5,716 nt of DNA from CAYJBP01 sp964372025. GTDB lineage: Bacteria; Bacillota; Dehalobacteriia; UBA4068. Position 1 is the first letter of the stretch. Each line of letters starts with the position of its first letter. The notes beneath the pieces were generated by a model, which had not been told where the DNA came from, searched no databases, and saw nothing but the letters and a program-made list of their open reading frames with translations. Below are positions 1-5,663 of the stretch, piece by piece. The DNA lies in assembly GCA_964372025.1 (NCBI GenBank), contig CAYJPF010000137.1:1-5716 (forward strand), in the 5' to 3' direction. Both the position numbers and the translations under genes were made by a program.

Positions 1-1
1 G

Positions 2-736
2 TCGTTGCGTGACAGCATGGCGACGCGTATCTCAAACACTGAGAGGCCGTGCCTATCCCTTGCCCTGTTACAGGTTGACAAGACGCCTTTGGAGCTTCTC
101 AAAGAACAGGCAACGCAATTTGCGACAAGCACCGCTCTATGGCAGCTCTCACCATTGCTGCAAAGCATACCTTGCCTTCAAAAAAGAAAGACCGTTACGC
201 CCCCTCAAACTCTCGCAAAACTTACAGCAACACCGAAAGCGTTGCAATATTTGAAAGAACAGGGACGCATCTTGACAGAATACAATGCACTGGAGTGGTT
301 GTCAGAGTATTTGCAAACACTTGCACTGCCTTTGCGCATCCGTCCTGCCACACTGCAAACACTTGAGGCTCGCCCTGACATATTGCAAGCGATGCAAGAC
401 TCAGCAATAGACGTGAGTGAATACGACGCCCTGTATACGATTTGGCAAGAACTTTATCAGCAAGTAGAGCGACACAAAGCACTGAAAATACAGAGAGAAG
501 AGGCACAGCGGCATAGCGAACGAAACGTCCTTTTTCAATTGCCTTTCCTCAAAGTCACCGACGATTTCTGCATCGAATGCGAGAATATGGTAAACGGCCT
601 TTTAGAGAAGGCGCGAAGAAATCAACATGATGGCATAAATACGCACAAAGCCCCTCAAACAATAGAAGCAAGGCGCGATGCCACGTATGATGACACAGCT
701 CATACACCCGATGAAATATCGTATATGCGGGTGTAA
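2..736 (+). CDS. Hypothetical helical protein with three degenerate repeats, probably 5'-partial
   Basis: I do not recognise the family. The frame is open to the left window edge. A TTG at 5 and an ATG at 17 could start it, but neither has a visible ribosome binding site, so the true start probably lies outside the window. Counted from the TTG the product has 243 residues and is soluble, with no signal peptide or membrane segment. Three related segments lie at about residues 27-53, 76-104 and 123-152. Each has a proline, then a leucine-rich helix, then an aromatic/Ala-Leu motif (TALWQL, YNALEWL, YDALYTI), then a second helix ending in Leu/Tyr-Gln, with a spacing of 47-49 residues. Residues 150-172 are strongly charged, and the tail (205-243) is polar and probably disordered. 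It converges with the - strand gene ending at 756, leaving 19 bp and no clear terminator. Protein-coding status is fairly safe from the length of the open frame; the function is unknown. Confidence 0.65.
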   Translation, partial: SLRDSMATRISNTERPCLSLALLQVDKTPLELLKEQATQFATSTALWQLSPLLQSIPCLQKRKTVTPPQTLAKLTATPKALQYLKEQGRILTEYNALEWLSEYLQTLALPLRIRPATLQTLEARPDILQAMQDSAIDVSEYDALYTIWQELYQQVERHKALKIQREEAQRHSERNVLFQLPFLKVTDDFCIECENMVNGLLEKARRNQHDGINTHKAPQTIEARRDATYDDTAHTPDEISYMRV

Positions 737-755
737 AATGTAAAAGCGTCTTGCC

Positions 756-1898
756 TCACTCATCCTCTAAACAAAACATTTCAAAGGGGGCGATAGGCTC
801 AAGGTGTGTTGTGCGGCCAGATTTACGCAATGTCCCCGTAAATTCAACAGGCATGTTGTCCCTATGCGCGTCTATAGCACGAGCATATTCAGCGCCATGT
901 AAGTGAATGATAATATTCCGCGGACGCGTAGACATATCTTGTACCGTGATATGACCCAATTCTTGCGGAGCATCTGAACTCAGCTTTGTAATGAAGCCCC
1001 TCACAGTTTGCTCGTGCTCCGGTTCGCGACTCTTAATCTTTTGAGATGCCTCACGAATGAGAGGGATATAGTCTTTATCGACATGTATGTGAGCCGATGT
1101 GCGTTGATGCGTGCGATTGCCCGAGTAGGTGATACCGACTTCGATAAAGTCCGGCGAGAGGTGGGTGTACATATTTGCCACGGCATCGCAAAGATTTGTG
1201 CTCAGTCCATGGGAGGCAGCATCCATAAAATGCTGCAACTCTTTGTCTATCATGCTTTTCTGTGCCGCATGATTTAAGGCCACAAGACCCGATTCAAGTG
1301 TTGGAATAACGCGCCGTTCATAGTTTTGCATATCATGTTCTTCCTCCGGTTCTTCAGAAGAAACATGTTGCACGTCAAGTTCAGGACTGACGGGAGAGAG
1401 CAACGTTAAAATAAAGCTGCCCTGCTCAGTTTTTCCAAAGCGCACAGCTTCCATAAAACGCTCGGCATCTTGTGGTTTCCTTCCGGCATAATGAATTTTT
1501 TGTGTCGCGGCAGAACATGCGGCGGCAAACAGCATTTCCTTCGTTGCAGCAATGAAATCGAGGCTTTTGAGAAGGCACAGCGTACCATGCTTTGTGTCAT
1601 CGGACGCATTACGCACGCGGATAACATCATAGGCGACATGCTGTATGTCATGTAAGACAGCCCATTGCGAGCGACCTTCAACGTTTTCGATTTGTTGCAG
1701 CATTTGAGAAATACGTAAGACATAGTCCGCATAACGACTTGAAAACGGGATCAAAAGCTCCTCGTCTTTATACTGCCACACCATAGCTTTTTCAGCAAAG
1801 TCAGTGACTTTGACTGCGCCCTTACTCATAATATACGTAATCACGTCCGCTATGGCAATACCTTGCAACATCTCTTTGTCTGTTATGCCTGTTTTCAT
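756..1898 (-). CDS. Conserved hypothetical protein, partner of DUF4365 gene
   Basis: This is a 380-residue soluble protein with no signal peptide or membrane segment. The N-terminal part (about 1-170) is largely helical and ends in a distinctive motif at 153-170, RFGKTEQGSFILTLLSPV. That looks like a family signature and resembles, from memory, hypothetical proteins annotated in diverse bacteria; I could not check this. An acidic linker follows (SSEEPEEEHD, 180-189), then a helical middle region. A C-terminal beta-rich segment (about 297-375) contains a GxITxL strand, a Tyr-Ala-Arg-Ala-Ile-Asp-Ala-His helix and a VEFTGTLRKSGR strand pair, suggesting a small OB/SH3-like barrel. Its ATG overlaps the TGA of the upstream DUF4365 gene as ATGA (1895-1898), the usual arrangement for translational coupling, so the two proteins are probably made together and may interact. 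There is no strong Shine-Dalgarno, which also fits coupling. The gene is real; its activity is unknown. Confidence 0.85.
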   Translation of the reverse strand: MKTGITDKEMLQGIAIADVITYIMSKGAVKVTDFAEKAMVWQYKDEELLIPFSSRYADYVLRISQMLQQIENVEGRSQWAVLHDIQHVAYDVIRVRNASDDTKHGTLCLLKSLDFIAATKEMLFAAACSAATQKIHYAGRKPQDAERFMEAVRFGKTEQGSFILTLLSPVSPELDVQHVSSEEPEEEHDMQNYERRVIPTLESGLVALNHAAQKSMIDKELQHFMDAASHGLSTNLCDAVANMYTHLSPDFIEVGITYSGNRTHQRTSAHIHVDKDYIPLIREASQKIKSREPEHEQTVRGFITKLSSDAPQELGHITVQDMSTRPRNIIIHLHGAEYARAIDAHRDNMPVEFTGTLRKSGRTTHLEPIAPFEMFCLEDE

Positions 1899-2392
1899 AA
1901 TGCTTGCCCATTGGCGACCTTGTGCATGGCCGTTTTGAGAAATTCAACTGAAAATATATTTTCCTTTGGAATACGTACCGTCACCGTAGATGTATTGTCA
2001 GTTTCTGCCACGTCAAATAATGAATACCAATACGCACAATGGCGTAAAATCAATTCATGCTCATTTTGTATCGTCCAGTCATCGCAATCTTGAGGGACGC
2101 ATACAACGACAAGGAGCCGCGGCACAATCACATCAGCACGCAAATCGTTAAAATTTTTGAGTGCTAAAGCAAAGGCAATGTCGTGTTTGTCTCGAAGACA
2201 GGACGCTGTACATTTGAGCTGGATGTCAATTTGAGCGCGTGTGCGCACACACCCTCGCAAGTCTTTTGCCATAAGGAGCACATCAATACTGTCATCGTCA
2301 ATGTCCGGTCGTGCCATATTGCATCCGACTTGCGCTGCGACTGCGGACACATAAGCTCTACTGAACTGTTCCTTTTGTATGTTTAGTTCCAC
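1895..2392 (-). CDS. DUF4365 domain protein, putative PD-(D/E)XK-like nuclease fold
   Basis: The N-terminal pattern KEQFSRAYVSAVAAQVG, then DDDSIDV, then AQIDIQLKCT matches the DUF4365 family as I know it. From the GTG start the protein has 165 residues, and the likely nuclease-type residues are Glu8, Asp37 and Gln58-x-Lys60, the (D/E)xK-like signature of the restriction-endonuclease fold. Whether it cuts DNA is inferred, not shown. I chose GTG at 2392 because GGAGAG stands just upstream (GGAG to GTG 7 nt), the family normally begins shortly before this motif, and this start avoids overlapping the ankyrin gene. An in-frame ATG at 2443 would add 17 residues and overlap the upstream gene by 14 bp, but has no Shine-Dalgarno. 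The stop overlaps the start of the 380-residue gene (ATGA). DUF4365 proteins are widespread and mostly uncharacterised; a role in defence or mobile-element conflict is possible. Confidence 0.85.
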   Translation of the reverse strand: MELNIQKEQFSRAYVSAVAAQVGCNMARPDIDDDSIDVLLMAKDLRGCVRTRAQIDIQLKCTASCLRDKHDIAFALALKNFNDLRADVIVPRLLVVVCVPQDCDDWTIQNEHELILRHCAYWYSLFDVAETDNTSTVTVRIPKENIFSVEFLKTAMHKVANGQAL

Positions 2393-2397
2393 GCGGT

Positions 2398-2403
2398 CTC
2401 TCC
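2398..2403 (-). promoter_or_regulatory. Shine-Dalgarno that decides the DUF4365 start
   Basis: On the - strand this reads GGAGAG. The GGAG core ends 7 nt before GTG 2390-2392. The competing ATG at 2441-2443 has no purine-rich stretch at a suitable distance, so this site favours the GTG start. Confidence 0.6.
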
Positions 2404-2429
2404 ATTGTGTGATTTTGTACCCCGCCGTT

Positions 2430-3560
2430 TCACTTCGCCCCATATTGCTTGAGCAGTTCTACGACACCGTGATGGGGATTTTCAGGAGCAAATGACAGGG
2501 CAGTGAATCCGCCTGGGTCTTTGTAGTTCGGATTGGCACCGTGCTTCAAAAGGATTTCTACAATTTCCTTGGGCTGTGTGAGTACAGCAATAATGAGGGG
2601 CGTGGCACCATCAGGCCTTACGGCATTTACATCAGCTCTATTATTCAACAAGACTTGTATCGCCGCAGTGTAGCCTTCACGGACAGCCGCTATAAGAGGC
2701 GTCCACCCCTCGTCATTTCGTGCATGAATATCGGCGCGATTGTCAAGGAGGACTTGTATGGCTTGGGCATGACCATATTGTGCAGCATACATTAAAGCTG
2801 TTCTGCCCTCATCATTTCGTGCGTGAATATCTGCACGATTCTCGAGCAGCACTTGTATAGCTTGAATGTGTCCTTGGGCAGCAGCCCACATCAAAGCCGT
2901 TTGCCCGTCCTTACCTCGTGCATGAATATCCGCACGATTGTTAAGCAGCACTTGTATGGCGTGGGCGTGACCTTTGGCAGCAGCCCACATCAAAACCGTC
3001 CATCCATTTTTATCGCGCGCATGAATATCCGCCCCATTGTCAAGCAACACTTGTATGGCTTGGGCATGATTACCGAGAGCAGCCCGTATCAAAGCCGTCC
3101 ATCCACCTTTATCTCGTGCGTGTATATCCGCACGATTGTCAAGTAGCACTTGTATGGCTTGGGTATGACCATAACGGGCAGCCCATATCAAAGCCGTCCA
3201 TCCGTCTTTATCTCGTGCATGAATATCGGCGCGATTGTCAAGGAGGACTTGTATGGCTTGGGCATGACCATATTGTGCGGCAAACATCAAAGTCGTCTCG
3301 CCATTCTCAGCCTGCGTGTGAAGATCCGCCCCATGCTGTAAGAGCATGTGGATAGATTCAATATGCCCATTGAGTGCAGCGACCATGAGAGGCGTAAGAC
3401 CATATTTACCCCGTGCATTCACATCCGCTTTATTTCTCAGCAAATATTCAATGAGCGGAGCATTGCCTACTTTTGCGGCGTCGTGCAATTCGTCGCACAG
3501 AGCGTTATAAGGGAAGAGGCACACGAGGCAAAATGTCATAATAAGCAATATATGGCGCAT
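2430..3560 (-). CDS. Exported ankyrin repeat protein (ankyrin 1)
   Basis: The 376-residue protein has an N-terminal signal peptide (residues 1-22: Met-Arg-His, then a hydrophobic core from Ile4 to Phe16) with a plausible signal peptidase I site after Ala-Leu-Cys22. The cysteine is not in a good lipobox (NALC), so a lipoprotein is less likely. Residues 23-376 are 11 ankyrin repeats: the first 32 long (23-54), nine of exactly 33 (55-351), and a short C-terminal cap (352-376) ending LLKQYGAK. The consensus is xTALMxAAxxGHAQAIQVLL followed by DNRADIHARDKDG. Ankyrin repeats bind proteins, so a periplasmic or secreted binding or scaffold role is expected, with the partner unknown. The start is well supported by AAGGAG 8 nt upstream. 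The stop lies 37 nt before the DUF4365 GTG in the same direction, so the genes are probably co-transcribed. It is a paralogue of the larger ankyrin gene immediately upstream. Confidence 0.93.
   Translation of the reverse strand: MRHILLIMTFCLVCLFPYNALCDELHDAAKVGNAPLIEYLLRNKADVNARGKYGLTPLMVAALNGHIESIHMLLQHGADLHTQAENGETTLMFAAQYGHAQAIQVLLDNRADIHARDKDGWTALIWAARYGHTQAIQVLLDNRADIHARDKGGWTALIRAALGNHAQAIQVLLDNGADIHARDKNGWTVLMWAAAKGHAHAIQVLLNNRADIHARGKDGQTALMWAAAQGHIQAIQVLLENRADIHARNDEGRTALMYAAQYGHAQAIQVLLDNRADIHARNDEGWTPLIAAVREGYTAAIQVLLNNRADVNAVRPDGATPLIIAVLTQPKEIVEILLKHGANPNYKDPGGFTALSFAPENPHHGVVELLKQYGAK
2431..3492 (-). repeat. Tandem 99-bp ankyrin-coding repeats of ankyrin 1
   Basis: About eleven units in phase with the 33-residue ankyrin repeat; most are exactly 99 bp. 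The best-conserved block encodes DNRADIHAR and appears on the + strand as variants of CGTGCGTGAATATCCGC. Two units five periods apart (2718-2783 and 3213-3278) are identical over 66 nt. Confidence 0.9.
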
Positions 3561-3568
3561 GATAATTG

Positions 3569-3574
3569 CTCCTT
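3569..3574 (-). promoter_or_regulatory. Strong Shine-Dalgarno of ankyrin 1
   Basis: On the - strand this reads AAGGAG, 8 nt before the ATG at 3558-3560. It confirms the start and therefore the signal peptide. The 142-bp spacer upstream (3561-3702) presumably holds the promoter, but I see no convincing -35/-10 pair. Confidence 0.75.
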
Positions 3575-3702
3575 TTGATATGGGCAGACAGCCCCAAGGT
3601 GAAAATATTTGGAATACGTACTATCTGATGTTATGCATACATAGCGTGTGGCATGGTCTCCATAACATTGCACACCTTCGCTTTCGCTGCACAATCCGTG
3701 AA

Positions 3703-4628
3703 TTATTTCGCCCCATATTGCTTGAGCAAGGCCACAACGCCTTGATGAGGATTTTCATAAGCCAACGACAGGGCAGTGTACCCATCGGAATGTCTATAGT
3801 TTGGATTGGCGCCATACTTTAAAAGGAGCTCAACAATTTCTTTGGGTTGCGTAGCTGCCGCAATCAGGAGGGGGATTGCGCCATTTGTACTTGTGGCCGT
3901 TACATCCGTATTATTTAGCAACACTTGGATAGTCTCAGTGTGACCTCCGCGGACAGCCCACATTAAAGCCGTCCATCCATCTTTATCTCGTGCGTGTATA
4001 TCCGCCCCATTGTCAAGGAGCACCTGTAGGGGGATAGTGCTTCCACTAGCTGCAGCAAACATTAAAGCAGTCACCCCTCCCTCAGTTTTTGCGTGAATAT
4101 CTGTGCGATTATCAAGTAAAAATTGGACAACTTGCGCATAATTCTGGAGAAACCGGAACCCCCACAAGGGTGACTTTCTCCTCTCAATTCGTGCGTCACT
4201 ATCCGCCCGGTTATCAAGAAGGACTTGCATAGCTTGGATATGTCCACTGGCGGCAGCAAGCATCAAGGATGTCACTCCACCATCATCTCGTGCGTGAATA
4301 TCCGCACGATTGTTCAAGAGCAGTTCTATTGCAGAGTTATTACCGTTAAAAGCAGCAAACATCAAGGCTGTCCATCCATCTTTATCGCGCGCATGAATAT
4401 CCGCACGATTATCGAGCAGCACTTGTATGGCTTGCACATAAACATCGAGGAGCGCAGCAAACATCAAAGCCGTCTGCCCGTCCTTATCTCGTGCGTGAAT
4501 ATCCGCCTTATTGTCAAGCAGTCGTTGTATAGCTTGGACGTGCCCTTTGGATGCAGCAAGCATCAAAGCCGTTTGCCCGTCCTTATCTCGTGCGTGAATA
4601 TCCGCCTTATTGTCAAGCAGTCGTTGTA
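3703..4628 (-). CDS. Ankyrin repeat protein, C-terminal part (ankyrin 2), cut by assembly gap
   Basis: There are 307 codons from the gap edge to the TAA at 3703-3705. The frame has no real start here: it runs into the gap in mid-repeat (QRLLDNKADIHARDKDG), and the TTG at 4566 is an internal Leu of the ankyrin motif, not a start. It holds about nine ankyrin repeats. Three deviate: one has an extra residue (FAALLDVYVQAIQ), one is strongly degenerate with a basic, aromatic stretch (IERRKSPLWGFRFLQNY), and one lacks a residue before TDVTATSTNG. The last two repeats (IPLLIAAATQPKEIVELLLK and the cap ending LLKQYGAK) closely match those of ankyrin 1, so the genes are paralogues. The gene continues upstream as the segment on the other side of the gap. 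Its stop lies 142 bp before the ankyrin 1 start, same strand. Confidence 0.88.
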
Positions 4629-5215
4629 NNNNNNNNNNNNNNNNNNNNNNNNNNNNNNNNNNNNNNNNNNNNNNNNNNNNNNNNNNNNNNNNNNNNNNNN
4701 NNNNNNNNNNNNNNNNNNNNNNNNNNNNGCATCAAAGCCGTTTGCCCGTCCTTATCTCGTGCGTGAATATCCGCCTTATTGTCGAGCAGCAACTGGATAG
4801 CTTCTGCATGACCACCACGGGCAGCCCACACCAAAGCCGTCCATCCATGCTTATCTCGTGCGTGAATGTCTGCGCCATTATCAAGTAGCATTTGTATGGC
4901 TTGGTCGTATCCTGTGTCTGCAGCACGCATCAAAGCCGTTTGCTCAGCGTCATCTCGTGCATGAATATCTGCACGATTATTGAGAAGCATTTGCATAACT
5001 TTGACACGTCCATTGTGAGCAGCAGTCATAAAAGCCGTACCGCCCCAGTTATCTTGTGCATGAATATCCGCCCCATTATCGAGTAGCACTTGTACAGCGT
5101 GGGTATGCCCGATCTGGGCAGCCCTCGTTAAAGGCGTCCACCCTAGCGTATCTCGTGCGTGGATATCCGCCCCATGTTGCAATAGTATATGGATACATTC
5201 AATGTATCCACTCAC
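3706..5215 (-). repeat. Tandem 99-bp ankyrin-coding repeats of ankyrin 2
   Basis: Units of about 99 bp run on both sides of the gap. The unit at the left gap edge copies its neighbour: 4575-4628 is identical to 4476-4529. The first 55 nt right of the gap (4729-4783) are identical to 4560-4614. This near-identity explains why the assembly broke here. Confidence 0.9.
4629..4728. other. Assembly gap of 100 N inside an ankyrin repeat
   Basis: Exactly 100 N, which is the usual placeholder for a gap of unknown size. Both edges lie in the same ankyrin unit type. For the two halves to form one ankyrin frame with normal 33-residue periodicity, the missing length should be 30 nt plus a multiple of 99. 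As written, 100 N puts the halves out of frame, so any frameshift across it is an artefact. Confidence 0.95.
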
Positions 5216-5224
5216 AGGGTGCAA
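4729..5224 (-). CDS. Ankyrin repeat protein, N-terminal part (ankyrin 2), 5' end lost at IS junction
   Basis: There are 165 codons from TTG 5222-5224 to the gap, comprising one partial repeat (GYIECIHILLQHGADIHARD), four full 33-residue repeats and the start of a sixth (QTALM). Relative to ankyrin 1, the ankyrin homology begins in the middle of repeat 2 (SGYIE against NGHIE). The signal peptide, repeat 1 and the first helix of repeat 2 are missing, and the sequence departs from ankyrin near 5216. The TTG at 5224 is the only start-like codon before the frame closes at 5318-5320, and it has no well-placed Shine-Dalgarno, so the gene is probably a pseudogene or a product without export. Together with 3703-4628 the surviving product would be at least about 480 residues. 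The frame upstream of the junction lies in IS66-type sequence, which points to insertion as the cause. Confidence 0.8.
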
Positions 5225-5559
5225 AAAAATATAGACATTTCCTAGAAACCAAGCTACGGGCTTTCCATGAGAGAGAGCATAGAGAATTCGAAAATCCCCT
5301 TTCCACCTATCGAGGATTTAGAGCGAACGCCCCCCAGTGTTTTGCAATGGTTTGAAGCGCGCATTTTCGTGTTGGAAGAGAGGATTCGAGAGCTCGAAGA
5401 AAAACTCAATATGAATTCATCCAACTCTAGCCTACCTCCATCCACAGATTCGCCTTTCACGAAGGAAAACTCCCTTACAACAAAGAAGAAAAATAAGGAG
5501 AGAAAAAAACGTGCTGGGGCACGCCAGCAAATGCTTGATCCCACAGAGATACGGCATTG

Positions 5560-5570
5560 TATAGCAGTTT
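5560..5570 (+). repeat. Left inverted repeat with TA
   Basis: TATAGCAGTTT, the perfect inverted partner of AAACTGCTATA at 5653-5663 when the duplicated TA is included (11 bp). Confidence 0.88.
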
Positions 5571-5661
5571 GATTTTTTGTAAGTCTTTTTAATAAAATTT
5601 TCATCTATAAATTTATATCCTTAGAATAAACATAGTTACTCAATGATAAGTTAAACTGCTA
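5562..5661. mobile_element. 100-bp MITE-like element with TA target duplication
   Basis: The element has perfect 9-bp terminal inverted repeats, TAGCAGTTT (5562-5570) and AAACTGCTA (5653-5661), extending to 10 of 11 with one mismatch. It is flanked by TA at 5560-5561 and 5662-5663. GC is 21 of 100 bases, far below the flanks. There is no coding capacity. TA duplication and this structure fit a non-autonomous element mobilised by an IS630/Tc1-mariner type transposase. Excision of the element plus one TA restores the IS66 reading frame exactly, which confirms both boundaries. Confidence 0.88.
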
Positions 5662-5663
5662 TA
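5653..5663 (-). repeat. Right inverted repeat with TA
   Basis: AAACTGCTATA, the reverse complement of 5560-5570. IS66 coding sequence resumes at 5664. Confidence 0.88.

Noticed and set aside
222..506. 94-codon - strand frame opposite the left-edge gene
   Set aside because: Lies entirely within the longer + strand gene, which has clear internal repeats; the antisense product looks random.
736..756. Possible bidirectional terminator between the convergent genes
   Set aside because: The 19-bp spacer has no inverted repeat that could form a stem.
1406..1732. 108-codon - strand frame in another register of the 380-residue gene
   Set aside because: Fully contained in a long gene with a recognisable signature motif and coupled start; no Shine-Dalgarno or family resemblance.
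2541..3355. Several + strand open frames opposite the ankyrin 1 gene
   Set aside because: They are antisense shadows created by the 99-bp periodicity; their translations repeat the same meaningless unit and have no start signals.
3582..3594. Small hairpin GGGC-AGACA-GCCC upstream of ankyrin 1
   Set aside because: Only a 4-bp stem with no T tract, so it is not a credible terminator; a regulatory role cannot be supported.
4225..5086. + strand open frames opposite ankyrin 2, some running across the gap
   Set aside because: Antisense shadows of ankyrin repeats; those crossing the N run are not real sequence.
3206..5180. CRISPR-like regular repetition of CGTGCGTGAATATCCGC
   Set aside because: The spacing is exactly 99 bp, the sequence between is also repetitive and protein-coding, and it encodes the ankyrin DNRADIHAR block.
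5254..5604. 116-codon - strand frame opposite the IS66 transposase
   Set aside because: The + strand carries the clear IS66 motifs, and this frame runs across the MITE boundary, so it is a shadow.
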